A stretch of 64,000 nucleotides of DNA, taken from the NCBI GenBank assembly GCA_030278955.1, contig JAOANR010000001.1, forward strand, positions 682,001 to 746,000. Reading direction: 5' to 3'. The stretch's first letter is position 1. Each line of letters opens with the position of its first letter. Under the pieces are notes generated by a model that searched no databases, was not told the origin of the DNA, and saw only the letters and a program-made list of their open reading frames with translations. The DNA is from Hygrophila difformis (taxonomy: Eukaryota; Streptophyta; Magnoliopsida; Lamiales; Acanthaceae). Both the position numbers and the translations under genes were made by a program. Of the stretch, positions 32,590-43,643 are shown one piece after another.

Positions 32590-32900
32590 TGAGAAGTTTG
32601 AAAATCTATCCGTTCAAAATTCCCAGACTCTCGCTCTGTCGATTGTCATTGCGTGGGTATAAAAATCCTTTTCTCGCTTTGTTAATTACAAAGCGAGAAA
32701 ACATTCTTGTACAATTCCCAGAGTAAAATAGTCTCGCTTTGTTTTTCAACAAAGCGTAGACACCAAACTCTTATTCCTTAACAAATTATAATTTTGACAG
32801 AATAAAAATTTGAACTGATCACCTCGCATCATAACTTTTACAAAGCGTGAGTAAGAGTAACTCATTTTTAACTCACGCTTTGACAAAATTACAGAAGCGT
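32590..32900. promoter_or_regulatory. Inverted-repeat cluster upstream of the F-box genes
   Basis: Contains hairpins TTCTCGCTTTGT/ACAAAGCGAGAA (32671-32682, 32688-32699, perfect), GTCTCGCTTTGT/ACAAAGCGTAGAC (32731-32761, one bulge) and CAAAGCGTGAGT/ACTCACGCTTTG (32841-32852, 32871-32882, perfect), plus single arms near 32630 and 32895. These are the same motif family as in the LTR U3. Confidence 0.7.
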
Positions 32901-33113
32901 GGCCTCAGGATCCATTCATACTCCATTTTCCAAACACTTAATACTCAAAAACCTGTTTGAAGATTCATGTCTCTTCCTCCTTCATCCCATCACAGCTTCA
33001 TTTCTCGAATTCCTGAAAATAATAAAAAAAATAAAAAAAATTAAAAGAATTAGAGATGAAAAATAAGTCTAAAGAAAAGGGAAATACTACTCAGTTAACC
33101 TGGGAAGTATCCA

Positions 33114-33136
33114 CCCCCCCCTTTTTTTTTTTTTTT
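33114..33136 (-). other. A15G8 polypurine tract just after pol
   Basis: On the element strand a run of 15 A is followed by 8 G, 14 bp past the pol stop codon. It looks like a classic retroelement polypurine tract but lies 12.5 kb before the 3' LTR. Confidence 0.6.
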
Positions 33137-33150
33137 AAGAAAACAGAAAA

Positions 33151-36100
33151 CTAAGGATTATCCAAATATTCAGTTTGGATATTTAGGTCTTGTTGACCAA
33201 TATATTCCTTCAGCCTGTGTCCATTCACAGTCTTTTCTCCTTCATTGAGCATAATTGTCACTGATCCATTGTCATGAACAGCTACAACAGGAAATGGTCC
33301 TGTCCACCTTGATCTGAGCTTACCTGGAAATAATTTCAAACGAGAATTATAAAGCAAAACCAATTGACCAACAGAAAATTCTTTATGTTTAATATTTGAA
33401 TCATGAATTTTCTTAGTTCGATCTTTATAAATCTTGCTGCTTTCATATGCTTCCAGTCTCATCTCTTCTAGTTTAGACAGATCAAACTTCCTCTTATCTT
33501 GTCCTGACTGAAAATCTATGTTGAGCATTTTAATGGCCCAATATGCTCTATGTTCTAACTCAACTGGAAGATGACATGCTTTTCCAAAAACTAATCTGTA
33601 GGGAGACATTCCTATAGGAGTTTTAAAAGCAGTTCTGTAAGCCCATAAAGCATCATCTAACTTCTTTGACCAGTCTTTTCTTGTAATGTTCACAGAAGCT
33701 TGTAGAATGTGCTTGATTTCCTTATTAGATACCTCCACCTGTCCACTTGTCTGAGGATGATATGGTGATCCAACTTTGTGATGAACGCCATATTGCTTTA
33801 GTAATTTCTCAAAGAGCTTATTCACAAAGTGAGATCCTCCATCAGATATAATGGCACGAGGGGCTCCAAACCTGGTAAAAATATTCTTCTGTAGAAATTT
33901 AGTAACTTGTTTAGCTTCATTATTGGGTAAGGCTACTGCTTCTACCCACTTTGAAACATAATCAACAGCTACTAGAATATAATGATTACCAAAAGATGGG
34001 GGAAATGGTCCAATAAAATCAATTCCCCAGACATCAAATATCTCTACTTCTAAAATCCCCTTTTGAGGCATTTCTTCTCTCATTGAAATGTTTCCCAATC
34101 TTTGACATCTATCACACATCTTTATAAGTTTCTGGGAATCCAAAAAGATAGTTGGCCAGTAAAACCCACAGTCTAGAACTTTTCTAGCAGTCCTAGCAGG
34201 ACCATGATGGTCTCCTGAAGGGTTCTCATGACACTTTCTGACAATTTGGAAACCTTCTTTTTCATGAACACAGCGCCTAATAACCTGGTCTGAACAAAAC
34301 TTGAATAAAAAGGGGTCATCCCAATAGTACTTCTGAATTTCTCTGAAAAACCTCGACTTCTGATGAGAGTCTTTAAATTTTGGGACAATCTTGCAAGCTA
34401 GATAATTAGCAAAATCTGAAAACCAAGGACAATCAAATTGATGCAACTGCAAAGCATACAATTGTTCATCTGGGAATTTATCATTTACAACTTCCTCTTT
34501 CTCTGTTTTCTCCTCCAATCTAGAAAGGTGGTCTGCTACTCCATTATCTTTTCCTTTTCTATCCTTGATAATAATGTCAAATTCTTGTAGAAGTAAAACC
34601 CATCTTATCAGCCTCGGTTTGGCTTCTTGCTTTGAGAAAAGATATCGTAATGCAGAATGATCTGTGTAAACTATAGTTTGGGCTCCAATAAGATACTGTC
34701 TGAACTTATCAAAGGCAAAAACTACAGCATACATTTCCTTTTCTGTAGTAGTGTAGTTTATCTGGGCATCATTAAGAGTATGGCTAGCATAATAGATAAC
34801 ATGATGTTTGCCTTCTTTGTGTTGCCCCAAAACTGCTCCTACTGCATTCTCACTTCCATCGCACATAAGTTCAAAAGGTAGACTCCAATCAGGAGACTGA
34901 ACTATAGGTGCAGTGATTAATTTCTCCTTCAAAGTCTTAAAAGCTGTTAAGCAGTCTTCATCAAGGTTAAATGTGACATCCTTATGAAGAAGATTACACA
35001 AGGGTCTTGCTATCTTAGAAAAGTCCTTAATAAACCTTCTATAAAAACCAGCATGACCAAGAAAACTCCTTACTGCCTTAATTGTTTTAGGTGGTGGTAG
35101 ATTTGCTATTACAGAAACCTTAGCCTTATCTACTTCTATTCCTGCTCTAGATACTTTGTGTCCCAGGACAATTCCTTCTTGAACCATAAAATGACACTTT
35201 TCCCAGTTAAGAACTAAGTTAGTGTCCTCACATCTCTGCAAAATTTTTGACAAATTTTTTAAAGAATCTTCAAAGTCAGTTCCATGAACAGTAAAATCAT
35301 CCATAAACACTTCAATGCATTTTTCAATAAAATCAGAGAAAATACTCATCATGCATCTTTGAAATGTAGCAGGAGCATTACATAATCCAAAAGGCATTCT
35401 TCTATAAGCAAATGTTCCATATGGGCATGTAAAAGTTGTTTTCTCATGATCTTCACTAGCAATAACTATTTGATTATAACCTGAATAACCATCTAGAAAA
35501 CTGTAAAATGGTTTACCTGACAATCTTTCTAACATTTGATCAATGAACGGTAAAGGAAAATGATATTTTCTTGTGGCAGTATTTAATTTTCTATAGTCAA
35601 TGCAAACTCTCCAACCAGTTACTGGTCTTGTTGCTACTTCATCACCATGTTCATTTGTCACAATACAAATCCCACCCTTTTTGGGTACAACTTGCGTTGG
35701 ACTTACCCATTTACTATCAGAGATAGGATAGATTATACCTGCATCAAGTAGCTTGATTACCTCCTTCTTGACAACTTCCTGCATTGGTGGGTTTAGCCTC
35801 CTTTGTGGTTGTCTGGAAGGTTTGTATTCATCCTCCATCAGAATCCTATGCATACAAATGTGTGGACTGATGCCTTTGATATCTGCTATGGTCCAAGCAA
35901 TTGCCTGAATATGATTTTTAAGAGTACCTACTAGAGCTTGTTCTTGTTCTTCACTCAATTTGGATGAAATTATTACCGGAAGCTTCTTTTTGTCTGCCAA
36001 GAAGGCATACTTAAGATGTTCTGGTAATACTTTAAGCTCAAGCTCAGGTGGGTTTTCTATTGATGGAGTTAATCTGCTTCGAGTTTGCACTTCCATCTTT

Positions 36101-36855
36101 AAATCAGATCCTTCCTCAAAAGGGTCTGTTTTATCAATGTCATCCTCAGATTGCTCTGAAGATGGCATATCCTCACTTTCTGATCCATCCTTGATTTCAC
36201 CAGTCTCAGGATCAGCGAATCTAACCGCACACAAGTAAGCAAAAGTAGCATCTTTAGCATTTGTGAGTGGGGTGAGATTGTTCTCAGTTACATCAGTGGT
36301 AAAGAGATTATAGTAATCAAAAAGATTTCCCCCCTCCATAGTACTATCTTCTAATTCATTCCCCGCTACATTGGTTTCAAAAGCGTTAAAAGGATATGTT
36401 GACATCTTCATCATGTCAAAAGTGACCTCCTGGTTATCAACATGAAGCTTCACTATACCATTCTTTGCATCAATCATGGCTCCCGCAGTCACCAGAAAAG
36501 GCCTTCCCAATATGATAGGAATTCTGACATTTTCGTCGATATCAAGAATGACAAAGTCAGCTGGAAAACAAAGGCCTCCTGTCTTTACTATAACATCTTC
36601 AATGATCCCTTCTGGTCTGGTGCTCGATTGATCAGCAAAGAAGAGGGTCATATTGACTGGCCTCATCTTTCCCAAATCCAAACGTCTCGCCATAGCCAGT
36701 GGCATTACATTGATGATGCTTCCTAAGTCACAGAGTCCTCGCCCAGCTTCTTTACAGTTGATAATCAGAGGTAAAGTGAAACTCCCTGGATCTTCAAGCT
36801 TTGGAGGAATCCTCTGCTGAAGAACCAAGCTACAGTTTTGATTTAGGACCACCAT
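33151..36855 (-). CDS. pol: Athila-like pol polyprotein (PR-RT-RH-IN), copy 1
   Basis: 1234 aa open frame. Protease region with D43 in LCDLGS; reverse transcriptase at about 340-560 with FMDD (D519, D520); RNase H at about 655-780 with Asp666 and TDHSALRYL; integrase at about 870-1110 with an HHCC zinc region ([13 protein letters not shown]) and the D946, D1005, E1041 triad (35 residues between the last two). It copies element RNA to DNA and integrates it. Compared with copy 2 the protease motif reads GSIINV instead of GSSINV, a change next to the catalytic Asp. It is cut off from gag by a 2-base deletion near 36890. Reverse transcriptase and integrase look complete. Confidence 0.92.
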   Translation of the reverse strand: MVVLNQNCSLVLQQRIPPKLEDPGSFTLPLIINCKEAGRGLCDLGSIINVMPLAMARRLDLGKMRPVNMTLFFADQSSTRPEGIIEDVIVKTGGLCFPADFVILDIDENVRIPIILGRPFLVTAGAMIDAKNGIVKLHVDNQEVTFDMMKMSTYPFNAFETNVAGNELEDSTMEGGNLFDYYNLFTTDVTENNLTPLTNAKDATFAYLCAVRFADPETGEIKDGSESEDMPSSEQSEDDIDKTDPFEEGSDLKMEVQTRSRLTPSIENPPELELKVLPEHLKYAFLADKKKLPVIISSKLSEEQEQALVGTLKNHIQAIAWTIADIKGISPHICMHRILMEDEYKPSRQPQRRLNPPMQEVVKKEVIKLLDAGIIYPISDSKWVSPTQVVPKKGGICIVTNEHGDEVATRPVTGWRVCIDYRKLNTATRKYHFPLPFIDQMLERLSGKPFYSFLDGYSGYNQIVIASEDHEKTTFTCPYGTFAYRRMPFGLCNAPATFQRCMMSIFSDFIEKCIEVFMDDFTVHGTDFEDSLKNLSKILQRCEDTNLVLNWEKCHFMVQEGIVLGHKVSRAGIEVDKAKVSVIANLPPPKTIKAVRSFLGHAGFYRRFIKDFSKIARPLCNLLHKDVTFNLDEDCLTAFKTLKEKLITAPIVQSPDWSLPFELMCDGSENAVGAVLGQHKEGKHHVIYYASHTLNDAQINYTTTEKEMYAVVFAFDKFRQYLIGAQTIVYTDHSALRYLFSKQEAKPRLIRWVLLLQEFDIIIKDRKGKDNGVADHLSRLEEKTEKEEVVNDKFPDEQLYALQLHQFDCPWFSDFANYLACKIVPKFKDSHQKSRFFREIQKYYWDDPFLFKFCSDQVIRRCVHEKEGFQIVRKCHENPSGDHHGPARTARKVLDCGFYWPTIFLDSQKLIKMCDRCQRLGNISMREEMPQKGILEVEIFDVWGIDFIGPFPPSFGNHYILVAVDYVSKWVEAVALPNNEAKQVTKFLQKNIFTRFGAPRAIISDGGSHFVNKLFEKLLKQYGVHHKVGSPYHPQTSGQVEVSNKEIKHILQASVNITRKDWSKKLDDALWAYRTAFKTPIGMSPYRLVFGKACHLPVELEHRAYWAIKMLNIDFQSGQDKRKFDLSKLEEMRLEAYESSKIYKDRTKKIHDSNIKHKEFSVGQLVLLYNSRLKLFPGKLRSRWTGPFPVVAVHDNGSVTIMLNEGEKTVNGHRLKEYIGQQDLNIQTEYLDNP

Positions 36856-38935
36856 GTGCTGCTCTCCTGCACTTCTTTTCCCTGAAAAATTCTTTCAGAA
36901 ACTTAGCGTAAGTGGGCATTTCAGCAATTAATTCAACCAAGGGGATTGATATTTCAATGGCCTTAATCTTTTCAAGAAATTTCTTAAATTTAATTTCTTG
37001 AAGATCATTTTTAAGTCTCCCAGGATATGGTATCCTGGGCATGTGCTCATCCAGTGAATCCTTTTTGTTACCTGTAGAGTTAGGATTATCATTACCTCCC
37101 TCTTTTTCCTTAGGAAAGGAATATCCTGAGACATTCTTTTCCAAACCCTTATCCTCAAGTATTTGTCTCTGTTCAGGGTGATCATCTTCTTCCATTGTTT
37201 GAACATCCTTGAACTTTTTCTGCTGCAGCAACCTATCTCTTTTCTTTTCAAATTCAGGATCAACAACCTCTTTTCCTCCCCTTAATGTAACTGCCTTACA
37301 TTGTGGATTTGTTTCAGAAGAACTTGGTAATTTTCCTTTTTCTCTCTGCTGTAATAATTTGGCCATCTCTGTTACTGAATTCTCAACATTCTTGATTGAA
37401 GCCTGCAGTTGGTTATTCGTCTCTGTCTGCTTAACAATGAACTCCTTCAGAGCATTTTCCACCTTTAAAGAGTAAGTATTATCTTGAGCAACAGGATAAG
37501 GTTGTTGTGGAAAGTTCACCGGGACTGGTGCAAACTGTCCAAATGGCCTATTTTGTTGGTTCACCTGCTGGAAAGGTCTCTGTGGGTACATCTGTTGTTG
37601 TGGATAAAATGGTTGTGGAGGACGAAACTGCTGCTGATTTGGTTGTTGTGGGTTCAGAAGATGTGCATTTTGTGCGTTCTGAGTATTACCATAGCTCAGA
37701 TTCGGGTGTTTGTTTTGGAACCCGGTGTAGTTGCAGCTCTCATCTTGCTTTGGGGCTTCCTGAATTTGTGGACACTGATCATTGTGATGTGGCCCTGAGC
37801 AAATTCCGCACTGATACACAGGTTCCATTGGAGTAGGTTGAAGGATCATTACTGGTTGCTGTTGTTGTTGATGCTGAGCCTGTTGATTTGCTTGCTGAGC
37901 CAACTGTAGATCAGCAATCTGCTTGGAGAGTGCTGCAAATTTCTCTTCATTTTTATCTGTATGGATGACAAGACTTTTTCTGGTAGGAGATGGTGGATCA
38001 TCGTCCTGGAGGACTGCCCTGCTGGCTGTCATGGTATCTATTGTTGACCATGCTCTATCAAGTGGCATTTGAAGCAACTGTTCCCCTCCAGTGGCATTGA
38101 TCATCATCTGCCAAGTGTGAGTTAGTCCGGTGAAGAAAATCTTCAATAACCTTCTTTCAGTTATACCATGTTGTGGGCATCTTTTGAGCATGTCAAAGAA
38201 TCTGTCCCGGGCATCCTTGAGAGATTCCCCTTTTCTCATCTTGAAACTAGAGATCTTGTCTACCTATTCGTCAACCTTGCTTTCAGGAAAATACTTGAGT
38301 AGGAAATTCCTGACTAATTCTGGCCATGTAGCCTTCTGTTGAGCATTTAATGAATCATACCATTCTTTAGCTGAGCCATCCAAAGAGAATGGAAACATAG
38401 CCAACTGAATGGTTTCCCTTGAAGCTCTTCCTTTCTTTACTGTCTTACTTAGTTCAACAAACTTCTTGAGATGTAAATGTGGATCTTCAGCACTCATTCC
38501 ATAAAAAGCTCTAGAAGATGCTAGGTTCAATATACCAGGTGGTATATCAACCTCCTCATCCGTCCCAGCCAAATATTGATCGACATTAGGTTGCCATGGT
38601 TGATATTGCTCTTCTTGAGGGTTCGGAACAGGATTAGCAAAATTTGGTGGAAAATAGTGTTGATGAATAAATTGTGGTGCAGCAGCTCTTTGTGGTGCTT
38701 GAAAAGGTCCTCGAAGTGGAATGTTTTGCTGATTATCTGGTTGTCCATTTGGCAAGTTCCCTGGTCCGTCATTCTGTCCATTGTTAGCCATCCTTGTTAT
38801 GGTTGAAAGATTTCCTTCTGCAAGATCTCTCTGTCTCCTTCTTGCACTTGCTCTGATCAGCCTTGCTGTTCTCTCAAGTTCACAATTAAAAGGAAGCAAA
38901 GGTGGTCTTGAAGATCGAGTTTTTCTCTCGCTCAT
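36830..38935 (-). pseudogene. gag: Athila-like gag, copy 1, broken
   Basis: Start MSERKTRSSRPP. The capsid region (LDGSAKEWYDSLNAQQKATWPELV) is followed after the break by RKGESLKDARDRFFDMLKRCP, a Gln-rich linker and a zinc knuckle (CGICSGPHHNDQC). In copy 2 these lie in one frame; here a Trp codon has become TAG at 38264-38266, and a 2-base deletion near 36890 shifts the end so that gag closes at 36830 instead of running into protease. Both lesions would block normal Gag and Gag-Pol synthesis. The TAG fits a C-to-T transition on the plus strand, typical of methylated plant DNA. Confidence 0.88.
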
Positions 38936-39056
38936 AAACTGTTGAGGCTTCTCTGTGAACAAAATGAAAGAATTTGTGAATTCGTTATAATAAAAAGTAA
39001 ATAATTACAATTAAACCAAGAATATCTACAGTTCCAAAATTCATAACGCTACACCC

Positions 39057-39074
39057 TCCCCGGCAACGGCGCCA
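39057..39074 (-). other. Primer-binding site (tRNA-Asp), copy 1
   Basis: The element strand reads TGGCGCCGTTGCCGGGGA directly after the LTR end, complementary to the 3' end of plant tRNA-Asp(GUC). This primer is typical of Athila elements. The same 18 bases occur in copy 2. Confidence 0.92.
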
Positions 39075-42000
39075 TGAAGCTTTTGAGGTGAAACCTCGGT
39101 CAGTGCCCCCCAACAGCCTTTACACTATAATCTCTATAGGGCTGTTAAAAAGCTTGCCTAGTTTTTCCTACCGAAAGCGCACGGTATCAAGCTGCAATAT
39201 TTATTTTAATTGTCGGGATCGTTCAAAAGAGAGTTACACGATAGAAGTGTTTTAATAGAATTATTAGCTCTAGAATCTGTCTCTACTCTTGATTTAAGAA
39301 TGTTGTAATGATGATTACTAAAAAATACTACTGAAATGTAAATGCTTAAAGCTGTAAATGTAGTAAAGACAACAATTAAAATGATGTAGAACATTATGAT
39401 CTTATTCATGTGTTTAAGGTGTTACTGACCAAATCAAATGAAATAGGCATATGGTGAGATTATCATACTTCATTGGCTAAAACATAATGAAAGTTCATTG
39501 AGATAGAAAAAATCCTTTACACAATTTAATCAATTCTTCATGTCTTCAATCACTTCCCAAGACAGGTACTTATGATTCAGTGTCATGACATTCTAAGCTC
39601 TGAAATCATGGAATACTATCATCACAGAATGATCTGTCAGACTCTTTCTGTGATAAAAGCTTTCAGAATCGTCACTTAACCTTTTTCTTTCAGACTCAGA
39701 TTAAGCCTTTGACAACTCGAGGTCACTTCTAAATCTTACTATATTCATCTGAACTTGAAGTTGTTCTTTTTATTACCCTGATCAAACTGTTCTTATGATC
39801 CTGTATTGGATGTCCTCTACAACAAATGAAAAAGCTAATATTTAAATCTATCATCCAATGTTTTCATAAGACTTATTCTTTAGAGTAATTCCTGCAAGTA
39901 TTCATAAGGAATAATAGTCTTGTAAGTATATCAAGATGAAATTGCTATTCAACTTCCTTGACTTATCCAGACTACTCAGATTTGTATAACTGATTTAGCT
40001 CAAGAAATCTCTGTAAACAGTTCCAAATATCCATGATTTGACTCAGGATTAGTAGACTGAATAGAAATGTTTAATCTCCTACTCATAGCTATAGTGATAA
40101 CTATAATACCATGAACCCCGGAAATTAATCTTCCTGATACTCTACTAATTTTTAGGACAAAAGATGGTTCTTGAAACATCTTTCCCTTTTAAACGACAGG
40201 TACTAAATGCCCAACTGAAGAACAAGTTTGTTCTTTATCAGTCCTGAGTAAATAATGATTGAGTAAACCTATATCATCATCTCTCTCAGCGTACCAGTGT
40301 AAAATAGTAATACGTGTTGCACATATGAATTGTAATTTTGTAATCATGAAGTAAGATTACTCATCATATACTGGGAAATATCCAAAATATTATATGTATA
40401 TGTAGTATTATATGTATAAAGAGACGTTGAGGGTTCTGAATCCTCTTAATCAAAATGCAAGGATGCTTCCAAAATATACATTGGAAACTAGACAGAATTA
40501 GGAAATAACTTTCCCAAGAAAAAGAATTTGAGAAATAACTCTGCAAAATAAGTGTCCAAAATAGCTCGCAGTAACTATTTTGGGTTTCAAACTATGAACA
40601 TTCCAATTTTCCGCGCGCTATGTCTGTACAGCGTGGAGGGAGCTAATATTCAAAGAATGTTCTCCAGATTTTGTTTATACCAAGAACTGAATGCCTCGCG
40701 ATAGTTTCTGTAAGAATGCGGCGAGGTACTCAATTCCTACTTATAGATAGTGGTTATATACATATAAGAAGTAAAAGTAAATGATTAATATCCTATAAAA
40801 TGGATATCAAGTCTATTGCTGTTATAGATTGATCCTCTCGCTTTGTCAGATTGACATCGTGTGAGTATTTGAATAGCCTTTGTTATAATAGATCTATCTG
40901 GATATTTCCTCGCGTCATCTTTTAGGATGAAGCGAGGGAATATCCTTATTCGAAGTAAATGATCAGAATTTATAACTGTCATAACTACCTTCTGGAATTT
41001 CTGTTTAGAGAATTATGAACATAGAATCTTTTGCATCCAAGTTCATGAACTCAAAATTATTGATTCTCAGAGATTATCAAGCGATGATTAACACTGCATG
41101 GGTCTCTAGGAACCTTTTAGAGTTCTGAACATTAAACCTTATGATTCTCATCTATAAGCATAACATTGACAGAAAATCGAGTAAGTTCATAACTCTGCCA
41201 GATCATACCTAACTCGGTTACAATATCCAAATTTCTTACGTAATTGGAATGAACAATTTGCGCATTAAAAATGTGGAAGTGTTATGATCTTCGTAAATCG
41301 AATTAAAGATATGATGCAAAATTCAGATTGAATAATGAAGTTGAGGTTTATACTCTGCTGAAACAGAATTACGAAATGGAAATAGAAACCAGAAAGATAA
41401 GAAATTCACAATCTGATAACCGATCATTCTTCTTGTATCTCAAATAACAAAGAATTAAAAACGAATACACCTGGAAATCTGATTGCTATCAGAATAATGC
41501 AAAGATGAGCGAGCGAGTCGAAGTTTAGATGATGATCGTCATGATGGATGAACAAGCGATCCGAAAGCAACTCTCCTCCCAGGGTATCCTCTAGCTAATC
41601 TAACAACTAATCTTAAAGAAATCTACTGCGAAATTGAATTACAGATCTACGAAAACAAATTACAAATCTGAAGAACATCAAAGTAAATTGCAGAGAAAAT
41701 TAAATCCTAACCTACCTACTAAATTCTAAAAAGTGGACTGGAGAGTAAAGTCGAGCTATTCTCTTCAATCTCCCGCCTGCTGAGCAGATTCCCCAAGGGT
41801 CTTATTTATAGATGGGTGTTGTAACTGCTTCTGCCTTGGATGATAACCGCTCGCATCAGAATAGCTCTCCTCTCGCTTTGTCCAGTTCCTTCAAAGCGAG
41901 AGTCGAAAATGTAATCATCTTTCTTGATGAGGCGAGGTCTCACAGTCTCTCCAAGGAATCTGCTTCTCGCCATAACAGATAAAACTTCTGTCTTGCACAG

Positions 42001-42397
42001 ACTTCCTTTCCTCGCGATGTCAATCATCATCGCGTGGACTTCAGCATCTGCACATTTTCCTTAAATCTTTTCCTGATTTAGGAAACAAGCCCTCGCACCA
42101 TTCCTTTTCTATCCTCGCTATGTCCTTTCCACTTCCTGCTGTTTTCCAGCTTAACTTCCTTCTGCATGACAAAGCGTGGATCAGTTCAATAAAAACACTG
42201 CGTGCGAGACTTACAAAGAAAGCTCAGAATTTCAAGCCATTTTTCATGTATTTCCAACTTCTTTGCAATCTTAATTCTTCTTCCATCTTTTCTAATCCTT
42301 TATGATCATTCATCAAAAATCAATGGAATTAAGAGCAAAAGATCATCATTAAGACACTAAATTGGACGCAAATGACAGTCACAAAAGGCTGTCATCA
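39075..42397 (-). repeat. 5' LTR of retrotransposon copy 1
   Basis: 3323 bp, promoter LTR of the minus-strand element. TATA box at 41803-41811 (ctataaata); hairpin cluster at 41870-42179 upstream of it. Differs from the 3' LTR at only four positions noticed by eye. Confidence 0.92.
41803..41811 (-). promoter_or_regulatory. LTR TATA box
   Basis: ctataaata on the element strand, with the U3 hairpin cluster upstream. Transcription would start about 30 bp further on, leaving a U3 of roughly 590 bp and a very long R-U5 and leader (about 2.7 kb). Confidence 0.5.
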
Positions 42398-43125
42398 GTT
42401 TTACCATAAGTGTTTTTGTGCTTTACCAATGTTTTTATGTATTTTACCACAAAAAAATTTGGGAGTTTAAAATATAACATTTCGTTTATTATCATTTATC
42501 CAAATAAAATTAAATAAATATCAAATTGGTTGTTTACCATAACCAATTTTAGCGTATTACACGGGTGTATATTACCCAAAATGAATTTCTTGTGGTTTAC
42601 CAGACACCATATGTTAGCTTTACCAAACCTCCTACAAAATTTACCCAAAGTATTGGGTGTGTTTTACCATATGTGTTTTTGTGCTTTACCAATGTTTCTA
42701 TGCATTTTACCACAAAAAAATTTGGGAGTTTAAAATATAACATTTCGTTTATTATCATTTATCCAAATAAAATTAAATGGGGTAAAATTAAATAAATATC
42801 AAATTGTTTGTTTACCATAACCAATTTTAGCATATTACACGGGTGTATATTACCCCAAAACGAATTTCTTGTGGTTTACCAGACACCATATGTTAGTTTT
42901 ACCAAACCTCCTACAAAATTTACCAAAAGTATTGTGTGTGTTTTACCATATGTGTTTTTGTGCTTTACCAATGTTTCTATGCATTTTACCACAAAATACC
43001 ATCCCCAATTTTGGAGTATTACACGCTGTATTTTACCAAAACGAATTTATGGACATTTACCACAACGATATGTTATGTTTACCAAACATCCCCATTGATT
43101 TACCAAAGTATCTAAATTTTTTACC
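42398..43125. repeat. 262-bp tandem repeats, rest of copy 3 and copies 4-6
   Basis: Copy 3 resumes after the GTTTT duplication and ends at 42611; with 17257-17309 it makes exactly 262 bp. Copy 4 (42612-42890, 279 bp) has a 17-bp insertion, copy 5 (42891-43070) is shortened, and copy 6 is partial. All are rich in TTTACCA. Confidence 0.85.
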
Positions 43126-43139
43126 AATTGCAACACCTA

Positions 43140-43465
43140 TCGGACGCATATGGGGATGGTTTCCACTAGCCGTTTGCTCACCGTCCCGAACAACTCAGGA
43201 TTACAAAGACTGCCAGGCACGGACGAGGGACGGTTCATATACCGTCCATTATGCCGTCCCTATGGCAATGTGGCCTCATAACGGTCCTGGTGTGTTATGG
43301 ACGGTCTTTATGGACCGTCCAAAAACCGTATTGAACTCCCTGCCTCCCCCAATTGGGTTGGGACGGTCCATGCACGCGTTTTGGACCGTCCTGGCGGCCG
43401 TCCACTGCTAGATTTCAGAAAAAAAATAATTGGACGGTTTTTATGACCAACAAGATGACCGTCCA
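43140..43465. repeat. GACGGTCC motif array, block 4
   Basis: Dense direct and inverted ggacggt and accgtcc copies (for example ggacggtctttatggaccgt), matching the blocks near 12.5 and 16.5 kb. It separates the tandem repeats from the Ulp1 gene. Confidence 0.75.
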
Positions 43466-43643
43466 TCCCATTCAACAACACATCTGCTACACAAATCCAA
43501 CAAAAATGATGTTCATCCAATTCATAACACCAAATCATAATCATATCATAACACCATAACATAAGCATCCTTCGATCTATGGAGTTCATGCATCACATGC
43601 CAAATGTACTATACAAAACACCAATTCCTTATCACAAGCTATT

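Larger units (their letters stand above)
17310..42397 (-). mobile_element. 25.1-kb Athila-like Ty3 LTR retrotransposon, copy 1, carrying F-box genes
   Basis: Bounded by two 3323-bp LTRs (17310-20632 and 39075-42397) that start TG and end CA on the element strand, and by a perfect 5-bp duplication GTTTT (17305-17309, 42398-42402). Order on the minus strand: 5' LTR, tRNA-Asp PBS, gag, protease-RT-RNaseH-integrase, A15G8 tract, five F-box-like genes, a large ORF, purine tract, 3' LTR. The PBS and integrase ([13 protein letters not shown]) point to the Athila lineage, whose members are usually about half this size. By eye only four substitutions separate the LTRs (near 17556, 18251, 20207 and 20456 in the left copy), so the insertion is young. 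Removing it restores an exact 262-bp repeat unit. Confidence 0.92.

Noticed and set aside
36830..38935. Reading the gag nonsense codon as programmed readthrough
   Set aside because: Copy 2 has a sense codon at this position and no frame break at the gag-pol join, so the stop is a lesion of copy 1.
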